DNA from: a virus
Virus record (IMG/VR): IMGVR_UViG_3300028399_000021
Span: 1 to 34,950 of that record
Length of the DNA stretch: 34,950 bases
Direction: 5' to 3' (one strand)
This document shows, one piece after another, positions 13,142 through 21,264 of the stretch. Each line of letters starts with the position of its first letter. The first letter of the stretch is position 1. The notes beneath the pieces are model-generated. The model was given only the letters and a program-made list of their open reading frames with translations, searched no databases and had not been told where the DNA came from. A program made the position numbers and the translations under genes.

Positions 13142-13419
13142 CAGACCGGCACCCCTCCGATGTCGTCCGGCGGCGGGGTTCGGTGGTCGAGGGCGATGGT
13201 CTCGAGGGTGCGTTGGATGTCGGAGATGGCCTGCTCCATCCGGACGATCCGGTCATGCAGGCTGTGGCCGTCGTTGGGTCGGAACTGGGCGGCGATCTCC
13301 ACCAATATCGGGGTGGCGTCGGACAGGCGGGCGAGGGGTACGACGATCCGCCACCAGACGACGGACATGGCGGCCATGCCGGAGACGACGCCGATGGCGA
13401 CCTGCAGCCACATCGGCAT
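13141..13419 (-). CDS. Membrane-anchored coiled-coil protein (holin-like)
   Basis: 92 residues, TGATG overlap with the endolysin stop. N-terminal membrane span (about 4-23), then a soluble helical region with HDRIVRMEQAISDIQRTLET, a likely coiled coil, and a Pro-rich end. Proteins of this shape sit beside endolysins in many actinophages and are called holin or DUF2746-like. Lysis role inferred. Confidence 0.65.
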   Translation of the reverse strand: MPMWLQVAIGVVSGMAAMSVVWWRIVVPLARLSDATPILVEIAAQFRPNDGHSLHDRIVRMEQAISDIQRTLETIALDHRTPPPDDIGGVPV

Positions 13420-14342
13420 CAGCCGCCTCCCGCAGCCGCCCTCAACCCGGCGACGATCCGGGAGAGGATCGACTGGTGTTCGTCGACGCGGGCGGAGAGG
13501 GTGGTCCAGTCGCCGGTCGTGTCCGCTCTGCGGACGGCGGCGAGGATCCGGTCGGCTTCGCCGGGACCAATGCCGACACCGGTCGCCGGCGCGGCGTGGG
13601 TGCGGATCGCCTTCTCAAACACGTCCGACCAGGCACCCCATTCGTCGCCCCGGTCGGGACCGAACGGCAACGTCGGGTCCAAGCGGAGGAGTTGCCGTTT
13701 CCACCACTCCACCTTCCAGGCCTTGGCTCTGGTGTCGGGGTCGTCACGTAGGACGAACATGGCGTCTCCTTGGTCGTCGATGAGGACGGCTGCACGGGCC
13801 CGGATGTCGTCGAGGGACGGCAACCCGGCCGACCGGATGTCCGGCTTGCGGGGCGTCCACCGGCGATGGTCGATCACCTGGCCGGCGGTGAGGCCGTAGT
13901 GGATGCAGAGGGCGGCGACGGTGCGGCACAAAGCGTCCACCTGGACGTCGGGGGCGGTCTCGGGTGGCCGATGGTTGACGGCGACGCCGACGAGCCACTG
14001 GTTGCCGGACACGGCCGACGTGGCGGCGTCCCGGTCGGCCCGGCCTGTGCGCAGGTCGTCGAGGACTTGGGGGTCGCCTCGTCCCGCATGCCAGGCGACC
14101 CGCTGCGACAGCAGCCAGCAGCGGCCGTCCCGGTCGACGACGACGTGGTAGATGACGGCGCCGTACCGGTTGCGGCGGGTGTAGTAGTCGGCGCCGGGCC
14201 ATGACGAGATGGCGTCCCAGTGGAGGACGACACCGAGGGTGTCCTGCCGGTCACCGGAGGCGGTGCGGGTCTCCCACCCGTCCGCCTCCACGACATCAAC
14301 ATCGAAAGCACGGAGCAGGTCGGCGAGGCTCATACCGGTCAT
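13419..14342 (-). CDS. N-acetylmuramoyl-L-alanine amidase endolysin
   Basis: 307 residues. Amidase_2/PGRP-type domain in about residues 20-185: LGVVLHWDA with ligand H41, YHVVVDRDG, RVAWHAG, and DHRRWTPRKPDI with H159 and D168 as the other zinc ligands. It would cut the amide bond between MurNAc and the stem peptide. The C-terminal ~120 residues are helical and may be a cell-wall binding domain. ATG 14342 (or 14333) lies 15 bp after the cysH stop. Confidence 0.87.
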   Translation of the reverse strand: MTGMSLADLLRAFDVDVVEADGWETRTASGDRQDTLGVVLHWDAISSWPGADYYTRRNRYGAVIYHVVVDRDGRCWLLSQRVAWHAGRGDPQVLDDLRTGRADRDAATSAVSGNQWLVGVAVNHRPPETAPDVQVDALCRTVAALCIHYGLTAGQVIDHRRWTPRKPDIRSAGLPSLDDIRARAAVLIDDQGDAMFVLRDDPDTRAKAWKVEWWKRQLLRLDPTLPFGPDRGDEWGAWSDVFEKAIRTHAAPATGVGIGPGEADRILAAVRRADTTGDWTTLSARVDEHQSILSRIVAGLRAAAGGG

Positions 14343-14357
14343 CGTGTCACCATCCCC

Positions 14358-15125
14358 CTACGTGAAGCATCTCGCCTGTGGATATGCGGCAGCGAACCGC
14401 TCGTAGAGATCAGGCCAGCCGGCTTTCAGGACCGCCAGCTGTCCGTATCCGAGCGCGGTCTCGCATGCGAACGGGCCGACGCGACGCTGGTCGAGCGGCA
14501 CGCCGATCTCGGCCAGCCGGTCATATGCCCGGTTGTAGTCGAGGCCCCTCGACAGGATGAATGCCCATACGTCACGCACCGACCATGATGCGAGGGGATA
14601 CACCTGCCATACTTGCCTGGTTTCGGCTCGGAACAGCGGCCCGTAGGTTCGGATATGGATCCGCCTGTATGCGTTCTCGTCGGCCCGGATGCCGATCGCC
14701 GCCCCGTCGTAGCCATTGTTCCGAGCCCACGTGATCAGTGCTCCATCTGCGTCGGCGTCCACCCACTCCGCCCCTGCAGGCCGGTCCTTCTCCCATGACG
14801 TGAACCAGTCGGTATGTCGGGTCTGTCCGGCGACCCGGATGAGGCCATCGACGCGGTCGATGTAGTCGAGGGTCTCTGGCAGGTGCCATTCGTCGTCGGA
14901 CCAGACGACGTCGATGTGTCTGGCGACGTCACTGACGAGGCCGAGGAGGGCCGTCGAATCCTTGCCTCCCGAGAAGGCCACGTATGGCCGTTCCGTCCGG
15001 TCGAGGAAGTCGGACAGCAGTTGGCGTGCCATCTCGACGCGACGGCCGAAAGGCCGCGTCTTGGCGTGAGCGAGCAGCCCGGCCTTCTCGATCGGTTTCA
15101 AGGGCGCCGCACCTCGGTATGCCAC
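14358..15125 (-). CDS. cysH: CysH-like PP-loop protein of type IV-B CRISPR-Cas
   Basis: 255 residues from a GTG at 15125 that overlaps csf3 by 28 bases; no Shine-Dalgarno is seen, so it is probably coupled. The PP-loop YVAFSGGKDSTALLGL (SGGKDS at 52-57) defines the adenine-nucleotide alpha-hydrolase/PAPS reductase superfamily. The catalytic ECG-x-H thiol motif of true PAPS reductases is absent; only scattered Cys occur (FACETA, QARCFT). CysH-like proteins are the hallmark accessory of type IV-B loci, with an undefined role. Last gene of the Cas operon, directly before the endolysin. Confidence 0.88.
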   Translation of the reverse strand: MAYRGAAPLKPIEKAGLLAHAKTRPFGRRVEMARQLLSDFLDRTERPYVAFSGGKDSTALLGLVSDVARHIDVVWSDDEWHLPETLDYIDRVDGLIRVAGQTRHTDWFTSWEKDRPAGAEWVDADADGALITWARNNGYDGAAIGIRADENAYRRIHIRTYGPLFRAETRQVWQVYPLASWSVRDVWAFILSRGLDYNRAYDRLAEIGVPLDQRRVGPFACETALGYGQLAVLKAGWPDLYERFAAAYPQARCFT

Positions 15126-15859
15126 GGCGCATACCAGTACGGCGGTGTCCAGCCGCCGTACGTGAGCCGCCCATCCGGGATACGACCTCGGTCATGCCAG
15201 TAGGCGATCGGGGTGGTCCGCTCCATGACGGCGGCACCGACGATCTCTTCGACGGGTTCGTCGATTGGTTCGACCAGCCAGCGGACGACCCGGCCGAAAC
15301 CCTGCGACGGCTTCTTCCCGATGTGTGTGACGACGTCCAGCAGCCGTTCGATTTCGGTATGGATGCCGACGACGACCGCACGGAGCTCCGGGACACGGAC
15401 TGTCGGCATTGGGATCCGGTACTCCTTCCATCTACCGGACCGCATGTTGGCGTTGCGTTTGCTCGACCATTCAGCTTCGGCAGTCGGGTAGCGCTTGTGC
15501 CAGTACTCTTTGTCACGGAGCGTCTGACCTTGCGGCAGCAGATCCGACGCGGCCCATAGGGGGAGACCGTCACGGCTGACCCATGCGAGATGAACCGGCA
15601 GGGGGAATACCGCGGCGCTATCGTCCGGAAATCGCAGCGGATACGGGAATGTGTTCGCCACGGCCCAGACCAACACGCCGTCCAGGTGGATACGGCCGTC
15701 TGGCTCCGCTGGAACATACGGTGTGCCGAGCACCGCACGGACGAGTAAAGGACGCATGTCCGCGCCCTGCCATGCATCGTGCAGCGCTTCCAGCGTCTCA
15801 CCGCGTCGCCTTGCCCTTGCGGGCACATACGGCATCCGGCGGGTCTCTAAGGTCCGCAT
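15098..15859 (-). CDS. csf3: Csf3, Cas5-like subunit of type IV-B CRISPR-Cas
   Basis: 253 residues from ATG 15859 (13-base overlap with csf2). The first 34 residues look like an extension: M35 (ATG 15757) begins MRPLLVRAVLG, followed by RIHLDGVLVWAVAN, matching the usual Csf3 N-terminus. A glycine-rich loop GKKPSQGFGRVVRW (about 181-194) is the RAMP signature. Cas5 subunits cap the 5' handle of the guide RNA. Gene order csf1-cas11-csf2-csf3 supports the call. The true start is uncertain between the two ATGs. Confidence 0.88.
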   Translation of the reverse strand: MRTLETRRMPYVPARARRRGETLEALHDAWQGADMRPLLVRAVLGTPYVPAEPDGRIHLDGVLVWAVANTFPYPLRFPDDSAAVFPLPVHLAWVSRDGLPLWAASDLLPQGQTLRDKEYWHKRYPTAEAEWSSKRNANMRSGRWKEYRIPMPTVRVPELRAVVVGIHTEIERLLDVVTHIGKKPSQGFGRVVRWLVEPIDEPVEEIVGAAVMERTTPIAYWHDRGRIPDGRLTYGGWTPPYWYAPWHTEVRRP

Positions 15860-16698
15860 ACCGCCTTTCCGCTCCCCAACGTCCCGTCGAGCAGGCCAGC
15901 CCGCATCGACTCGACGTTGCTATCGATGTGGGCCAGATAGACGTCGGGGTCAGGCAGGTTCGGCTGTTGCACGGCCATACGGCCTCGACCCTGCCGGGCC
16001 TGACCACCAAAGTAGCCGTCCCACTGGTCGACGGCTACAGCGACGGCTGCTTCCGCCGCAGGTGATGTCGCCCCCTCCAGGGTCACTTCGACGAAGAACC
16101 GCGCTCCAGCTGCCAGCACCTCGTACTCGTAGAGCATCTGGTTCCCGTCGGAATCCGAACCGGTCCCTCGGGTGCGTACCTCCTCGGACAGGAGGTCGAA
16201 CACTGAGACCTGTTCTGCGTCGTCGACGAGTTCGGGTGCGACGTGATGGAGCGCCCCGACGAACTCCCGTGTGACCGGCCAGGCAGCGACCCGGAGGCGG
16301 CTCCGTGGCAGGATGAAGGTGTCGACGGCGCCGCCGAGCAGCTCCAACGTGGGGTACAGCTCGCGGATGCGGTGGGCGACCTCGATCTCGTCAGACGGGC
16401 TCTTTGACCCTGCGGCCATATTCCCGCCGGAGAACAGCAGGTTGGTGACCGCTTGCGGCAGCGACCCCTTGGCGACAGCGAGCACCGCCAGCAGATGCAG
16501 TGCCAATGGGATCCGGAAGACCACAGTGCGGAGGGCGTTCTCGGAGATGTCCGGCACCCTGACAGGTACACCGTCGATCAACATCGCCGACCGCATGAAC
16601 AGCCGGATGTTCGTCACGTTATCGATGCCCGTGAGGGTGTCGCTGTGAGTCACCGGCTCAATGGCTTCCAGCATGAACGTGTATCTCTTAGGTTTCAT
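15847..16698 (-). CDS. csf2: Csf2, Cas7-like backbone subunit of type IV-B CRISPR-Cas
   Basis: 283 residues from ATG 16698, with AAGGAG about 11 bases upstream and an 11-base overlap with cas11. Cas7 subunits polymerise along the guide RNA. The Csf2 signature is clear: VPDISENALRTVVFR (about 48-62), GGNMAAGSKSPSDE (91-104) and ELLGGAVDTFILPRSRLRV (119-137). A C-terminal GGQARQGRGRM supplies the glycine-rich RAMP loop. Length is normal for the family. No frame damage is seen, so the subunit should be functional. Confidence 0.92.
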   Translation of the reverse strand: MKPKRYTFMLEAIEPVTHSDTLTGIDNVTNIRLFMRSAMLIDGVPVRVPDISENALRTVVFRIPLALHLLAVLAVAKGSLPQAVTNLLFSGGNMAAGSKSPSDEIEVAHRIRELYPTLELLGGAVDTFILPRSRLRVAAWPVTREFVGALHHVAPELVDDAEQVSVFDLLSEEVRTRGTGSDSDGNQMLYEYEVLAAGARFFVEVTLEGATSPAAEAAVAVAVDQWDGYFGGQARQGRGRMAVQQPNLPDPDVYLAHIDSNVESMRAGLLDGTLGSGKAVCGP

Positions 16699-17095
16699 CG
16701 AGAGGCAGCTCCTTCTCCTCGCCGGCGCGTCCGCTCTTCCGGGCGGCCTTGTCGTCGTCATGCCAGGCCCGGGCCAGCATGACGATGCTCGGTGCGTCCT
16801 CGACGAGCGCCCTGAGCACCGCCGCCTCGTCGTCGGCCTCCAGCATCGGCAGCACCACTTGGTCGGCATGCTTCGGCGGCGTCGGCCACTGCATCCTTGT
16901 GAGTAGACGCGCCCAGAACTGAAACAGCGTGCGGCTTTGGGCCGCGGCGATCCGCACCCGGCCTTCGAGTGCGGCGTAGCGGCCCGGACCCGACAACAGC
17001 CCCACCCCGTCGTAGGTGTTATAGAAGTCGAGGCCGCTCTTGATCAGTTTGACTGCGTGCCGCTGCGGCCCGCTCAACGCTTCGAGTAGCTCCAC
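16688..17095 (-). CDS. cas11: Cas11 small subunit of type IV-B CRISPR-Cas
   Basis: 135 residues from a GTG at 17095, with a strong AAGGAGG site 6 bases upstream; it lies inside the last 77 bases of csf1. Predicted all-helical (LEALSGPQRHAVKLIKSG, AQSRTLFQFWARLLTRMQ, VLRALVEDAPSIVMLARAWH), as expected for the small subunits that line the target strand in type IV-B complexes. Sequence alone would not name it; length, helicity and position between csf1 and csf2 do. Confidence 0.82.
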   Translation of the reverse strand: MELLEALSGPQRHAVKLIKSGLDFYNTYDGVGLLSGPGRYAALEGRVRIAAAQSRTLFQFWARLLTRMQWPTPPKHADQVVLPMLEADDEAAVLRALVEDAPSIVMLARAWHDDDKAARKSGRAGEEKELPLDET

Positions 17096-17846
17096 CTTTT
17101 TCCTCCTTCCGTAATCCGGCGACGACCAGCGCCGGCACGAACTCGTCGATGTCCCTCAGCGACGCCAACATGCGCTCGAGGCTGATTCCGTCCGTTCCGA
17201 GCTGTCGCATCAGCTTGTAGTTGCGCCACAGGCCGCGGTAGATGTCCGCCTTGGTGAATCCCAGCCGGAGCGCACAGATGATCGAACGGGCGATGCGTTC
17301 GACCGTTGCGAGATCAAGGTATCTGAACTCGGAGACGTCGTACTCGGGCGCATGCACGTATAGCCCGAAGGAACCTAAGGTGACGGCTTTCGCTCTCGGC
17401 CACAGCCTCGGTTTGACGTCTGTGGTTAGGATCCCGGCGGCGGGGAGCCCTGCATTCATCTCGACAACGTCCCGGACCACACGCAGCCACGCAGGTCTCG
17501 TGTCCGTCTCTGACTCGAGCGATATGACCGGCCAGTACAGCCGTTCGCCCACGACCAACAGGTTGCCTGGCCGTGCCCTGCCCATGCCGAATAGGTAGGC
17601 GCATGGTGCGCAGACATGGGTGCCGTGTCGTAGGAAGTCTCCGTGTTGCGAGAACGTGGGGCCGACGATCGTCTCGTGAGGTACACCCGCTTCGATGCTT
17701 TGGCCACAGGTTGCGCAGCAACCATCGATCTGTTCGAGGGTCCATTTCGGCTCGGGCTCACCCAACGCTCGCCACACCATCGAGGAGATCGTCCCGCGCG
17801 CTCCGTCGACGGAGAGGCCCCTCAGCGTGTCAGAGAGCCGACGCAC
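17019..17846 (-). CDS. csf1: Csf1, large-subunit protein of type IV-B CRISPR-Cas
   Basis: 275 residues from a GTG at 17846; an ATG at 17780 is possible but would leave only the conserved MVWRALGEPE start. Csf1 is the type IV large (Cas8-like) subunit that holds the guide 5' end. Zinc-finger pairs C44/C47 (CCATCGQ) and C79/C82 (CAPCAYLFG) bracket a GVPHETIVGPTFSQHGDFLR segment, followed by RARPGNLLVVG, all typical of Csf1. It is the first gene of the operon. Its start overlaps the out-of-frame tail of the preceding phage gene. Confidence 0.9.
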   Translation of the reverse strand: MRRLSDTLRGLSVDGARGTISSMVWRALGEPEPKWTLEQIDGCCATCGQSIEAGVPHETIVGPTFSQHGDFLRHGTHVCAPCAYLFGMGRARPGNLLVVGERLYWPVISLESETDTRPAWLRVVRDVVEMNAGLPAAGILTTDVKPRLWPRAKAVTLGSFGLYVHAPEYDVSEFRYLDLATVERIARSIICALRLGFTKADIYRGLWRNYKLMRQLGTDGISLERMLASLRDIDEFVPALVVAGLRKEEKGGATRSVERAAAARSQTDQERPRLL

Positions 17847-17948
17847 GAGGGTTTGCTTCCCAGAGTCGGGCGACGGGGGCGAGGTATCCGTGGGCGGTCA
17901 TGTGGGCGGCCCAGAGCCGGAAAGGGGTGCGGGTGGCCTGGTAGGGGG
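17830..17948 (-). pseudogene. Out-of-frame C-terminal part of the 17898-18398 gene
   Basis: In the -1 frame relative to the upstream gene, 17948-17830 encodes a convincing protein tail (PYQATRTPFRLWAAHMTAHG, then YLAPVARLWEANPRASAL) with strong GC3 bias, while the annotated frame becomes Pro/Ser-rich and stops at 17898. The frames meet at a C5 run (17944-17948 on the plus strand as GGGGG). One extra C would give a single 189-residue protein. Explanations: homopolymer error, real mutation, or frameshifting. Confidence 0.6.
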
Positions 17949-18398
17949 CGAGCCGTCGGCGAAGCGTCGGAACAGTTGCCGGGCGGCGACGGAGTGCGGA
18001 TCCCAGCAGTCGGCGGGGACCGGTTCGCCGCGGCGAGCAGCCTCGAGGTCGGCATGGCCGCGGGGTGTGACGGCGCGGAGTCCGTACCGTTGCCGGTCGA
18101 TCCTGTCTGCGATGATCTCGCCGTAGCATCGTGCCCACCTCCTGATCAGTTCGTCTGGGTCTGTGACGTCGCCGTTGTCGAGCTGGTCGGCGATCTGGCA
18201 GAGGTCGTCGCCCAGATCGTGGCGGCGGTTGGGTCGGCAGTGATGTTCGGCCAGTTCCCTCACCGCCGACGCGGTGAGGTGGTAGACGGCGGTGAGGTCG
18301 GAGACGGTGCCGTCTGCGTGGAGGACGGCGGGGCCGGTCCAGCGGATGAGATAGCCGCCCATCCCGTCGGGCTGCCAACGGTCGATCGTGATGGTCAT
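17898..18398 (-). CDS. Tail-region protein, probably frameshifted near its 3' end
   Basis: 166 residues as read; the ATG at 18398 overlaps the minor tail gene stop (ATGA). The N-terminus is beta-rich (ITIDRWQPDGMGGYLIRWTG). A helical middle (YHLTASAVRELAEHH, DDLCQIADQLDNGD, ELIRRWARCYGEIIADRI) follows. The last ~18 residues (SPPTRPPAPLSGSGPPT) look wrong, and the natural continuation lies in another frame ending at 17830. Function unknown; last phage gene before the Cas operon. Confidence 0.68.
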   Translation of the reverse strand: MTITIDRWQPDGMGGYLIRWTGPAVLHADGTVSDLTAVYHLTASAVRELAEHHCRPNRRHDLGDDLCQIADQLDNGDVTDPDELIRRWARCYGEIIADRIDRQRYGLRAVTPRGHADLEAARRGEPVPADCWDPHSVAARQLFRRFADGSPPTRPPAPLSGSGPPT

Positions 18399-20029
18399 CT
18401 CAGCCCCACCACGAACGACTGGAGGCGGACCTGGTTGTCGTTGAGCGTGCCGAGATTCACGTTGGTCCACCCATAGACGGAGATCGTCGACCCCGGTGCC
18501 ACAAACGTCTCCTGGTGCACCCTGAACGTGACGCTGGTGGAATCGGGTTCATGGATCGTCTGGCTGTTGGCGTCGGTCGGGGCCGATCCGTCGGTTGTGA
18601 TGCCGAGCTGCATGTTCCGTTTGGTGCCGGTCGCCGAGAGTGACCCCTGGAAACGGAGGATTGCCCAGAGATTCGCGGTTCCGACCCAGCTTGGGATGGT
18701 GTGGGTGTTGGTGACGTAGTTCCGCCAGGTCGTGTCGATGGCCACGTTGTTTGCGTCCGCCAGCTGCATGTCCGTCCACACCGGGTCGGACATCTCGGTG
18801 ACGGTGACCGCCTGCGACGCGATGTTGGGGGTGGTGACCGGGGTCGTCCACGTCCGGTCCGGCACCGCCGGCGACTCCCTCGAGATGATCCGTTTGGACG
18901 GTGCGCCGACTTTGAGCCGGGCCTGCCCGGTCTCCCACCGCACGTAGGGGGTGAGGTCGATGTAGTTGCCGTCGGCGTCGCGGTAGTAGACGCCCATCCC
19001 TTCCCGGACCGGCCAGCGGATCTCCCACACCCGCAACACGAGCGGCGACAGCAGCTCGCCCCGATGGGTGGTCTGCTGGGAGGTGTCGACCACCCTGCCC
19101 TCGGGGAACCATGCCCAGATGTTGTCGCCGGGTTGGACGAGGCTGCGGATCCGAGGATGGTCCGTGGCCGCTGTCACCACACCGGAGACGTTGGCGAACC
19201 GGTTCAGCTGCGCCTGAGCCACCACACTCGCTTCGCCCGATTCGGTGATCGGACTCGACACGGGCCTCTTGCGGACCAACGGGTTGCCCTGCGGATCCTT
19301 GTAGGGGTTGGTGGCGACGTCGGCGGTGCCGACCACGATCGTCTCGGTCTGCTGACCCTCGCCGAACAGCACCACCCTGCTGGTCCAGTCGTCGGCGTCC
19401 CACTCCACGTCCAGCACCGTCGCCGGCAGGCCGTCGGTCACCGGATCCTCCCCGGCCCGGTCGAACAACACCACCGTGGGCGTGACGTTGAACAGGGCCG
19501 ATTCGGGGCCGGCGTCGACCGTGAAATCCGGGTTCACCCGATACGACGCCGAGTAGTAGTCGACGATGTAGTCGAGGACCTGCCGGCGGTTGAGGTAGCG
19601 GACGTAGATGGTGCGGTCGCCGGACGACGGCGGGGCGACATTGGTGACCGTCCCCGGCTGCAGCGGCGACGGGGTGCCGTTGATCGTGCCGAGGAGGCCG
19701 TTGATCCAGTCGGCGAACGTCCACGACGCCGTCGGCCGCCACGGCGTCTCGATGATGTCGCCCTTGCCGTCCTGATCGCCGAGATGGATCAGCGGCCCAT
19801 AGCCTGCGAGCCGCACCGACAGGTCGAGGCGGCGGGCGGGCCGGTAGACGACACCGGTGTACCGGGCCGCCGCGAGCATCCCCGAGTCGCCGAGTGCGGC
19901 CGGGTCGACGGGGGAGTCGGTGATGACGACGTGGCCGAACTCGACCAGCTGGGTGACGACGTCCGACGGGGTGTCGTCGGAGAGGCGCAGGTCGAAGCGC
20001 CCGTGGCCGCGGTACCGTTCCGTGATCAT
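18395..20029 (-). CDS. Minor tail protein (tail-tip, gp27-like position)
   Basis: 544 residues from the ATG at 20029 (ATGA overlap). Residues about 1-340 resemble a siphovirus tail-tip protein: beta-rich, with RRQVLDYIVDYYSASYRVNP and a NIWAWFPEGRVVD OB-like stretch. The C-terminal ~200 residues form a separate beta domain rich in Thr/Asn, possibly receptor-binding. Order after the tape measure and a distal-tail-like gene supports the call; the exact role is inferred. Confidence 0.75.
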   Translation of the reverse strand: MITERYRGHGRFDLRLSDDTPSDVVTQLVEFGHVVITDSPVDPAALGDSGMLAAARYTGVVYRPARRLDLSVRLAGYGPLIHLGDQDGKGDIIETPWRPTASWTFADWINGLLGTINGTPSPLQPGTVTNVAPPSSGDRTIYVRYLNRRQVLDYIVDYYSASYRVNPDFTVDAGPESALFNVTPTVVLFDRAGEDPVTDGLPATVLDVEWDADDWTSRVVLFGEGQQTETIVVGTADVATNPYKDPQGNPLVRKRPVSSPITESGEASVVAQAQLNRFANVSGVVTAATDHPRIRSLVQPGDNIWAWFPEGRVVDTSQQTTHRGELLSPLVLRVWEIRWPVREGMGVYYRDADGNYIDLTPYVRWETGQARLKVGAPSKRIISRESPAVPDRTWTTPVTTPNIASQAVTVTEMSDPVWTDMQLADANNVAIDTTWRNYVTNTHTIPSWVGTANLWAILRFQGSLSATGTKRNMQLGITTDGSAPTDANSQTIHEPDSTSVTFRVHQETFVAPGSTISVYGWTNVNLGTLNDNQVRLQSFVVGLR

Positions 20030-21264
20030 CGCCGCACCGGGACGACCCGTTCGGATACGTAGCCGAGGTATTGGAGGCACAGATCGTCGGCAGAGTTCCC
20101 GAACGTCGCCGCGTCCCGCACCGTGCCGATGAATGCCGACAGCGTCTTCCGGGCGCTGGACACCGACAGCCCACCCTGGGTGGTGTCGAACGTCACCGAC
20201 TCGCCCGAACCGGCGATGTAGCGTTGCCCGTCGGCGTCGTCCGCCGACGCCTGCACCGCCACCGCCGACGTCGCCCCGGATGGGGTCACCGTCGTACCCG
20301 CCTCAGCCGACTGCCTGCGGATCTCCAAGGTCGTCGCCACATGGAACGCCATGACCACCTCGACGTACCGGGAGCCGCGCCGCAGCGACAGGTCGACTGT
20401 CATCCGCCCGGCGTTCGGCGATCGCGTGTAGGTCAGTCTGATCGCGCAGGCCTCGGCGTCATTCCGCAAGATGTCGATCGCGCTCCAAGTGCCGACGGCC
20501 GTGCCAGACCACTCCAAAACCCACGTCTTTGCCGACGACCACGACGACCCTGTCCAGGTCTCGATGTCGAGTCTGCCCGGGTTCGTCGGGTTCGGTGTGA
20601 CCCGGAGCAGGCCGTTCGACAGCTCCCAGTCGGTCGGCGAGTTCGGACAGGCCAGCCCCGCCCGGACATAGCCGCCCACTTTGATCGTCGCCGCCGCCCG
20701 GTAGTAGGCGGCCGGGGAAATCCCCCACTTCGGGTCGACGGTCGTGTCGATGTCCAGCCACGACTTGACCTGTGCGCCGTCTGCGGTGTCCCGCCACACG
20801 TACGACGGCGCACCAGGCACGTCGTAGGCGTAGAACCCGAGCGGGACTGCATGCCACGGTTGCGCCTCCGCCAGATCGATACCCTGCACGTTCGACCGCA
20901 CAGCCCCGGTGATCACCGACTGCATCTCCACGTCCGCCTCCGACCCGACCCGCTGCAGGCGGATGCTGTAGGGGGCGAAACCGCGGTCGTTGAGGGACTG
21001 GACATCGACGTCGGCAGCCAGCAGCCGGTAGTAGCCGTCGATGCGGGAGTCGCCCGTCCACGTCACCGGCACGAACCGGCCATGCTCGACGGTGGCGGCC
21101 AGCTCGTCCCGCAACGCCAACGTGTCCGCCAGCGATGCGGCGACCAGGTCACCGCGGAGCTGCAGCTCCCGGCCACGACCTGCCCGCACCCGCACCACCA
21201 TCCGGTCCGGGTCGTCGACCGACACCGGGTCAAGGCCGACACGGCCCACGGTGAGGACGGCCAT
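20026..21264 (-). CDS. Minor tail protein (distal-tail-like)
   Basis: 412 residues directly after the tape measure gene, the usual place of the distal tail protein. The N-terminal ~110 residues (LRGDLVAASLADTLALRDEL, VPVTWTGDSRIDGYYRLLAA) match the Dit-like pattern in actinophages. A large C-terminal beta domain (DIETWTGSSWSSAKTW, MTVDLSLRRGSRYVEVVM) may bind carbohydrate or decorate the tail tip. Confidence 0.76.
   Translation of the reverse strand: MAVLTVGRVGLDPVSVDDPDRMVVRVRAGRGRELQLRGDLVAASLADTLALRDELAATVEHGRFVPVTWTGDSRIDGYYRLLAADVDVQSLNDRGFAPYSIRLQRVGSEADVEMQSVITGAVRSNVQGIDLAEAQPWHAVPLGFYAYDVPGAPSYVWRDTADGAQVKSWLDIDTTVDPKWGISPAAYYRAAATIKVGGYVRAGLACPNSPTDWELSNGLLRVTPNPTNPGRLDIETWTGSSWSSAKTWVLEWSGTAVGTWSAIDILRNDAEACAIRLTYTRSPNAGRMTVDLSLRRGSRYVEVVMAFHVATTLEIRRQSAEAGTTVTPSGATSAVAVQASADDADGQRYIAGSGESVTFDTTQGGLSVSSARKTLSAFIGTVRDAATFGNSADDLCLQYLGYVSERVVPVRR

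Noticed and set aside
14358-15125. Sulfur-assimilation auxiliary metabolic gene
   Set aside because: CysH-like genes do occur in phages as such, but the operon with csf genes and the missing ECG-x-H motif favour the type IV-B accessory role.
18701-20062. 453-codon plus-strand ORF opposite the minor tail gene
   Set aside because: Arg/Val/Gly/Asp-rich antisense shadow of a well-supported tail gene.
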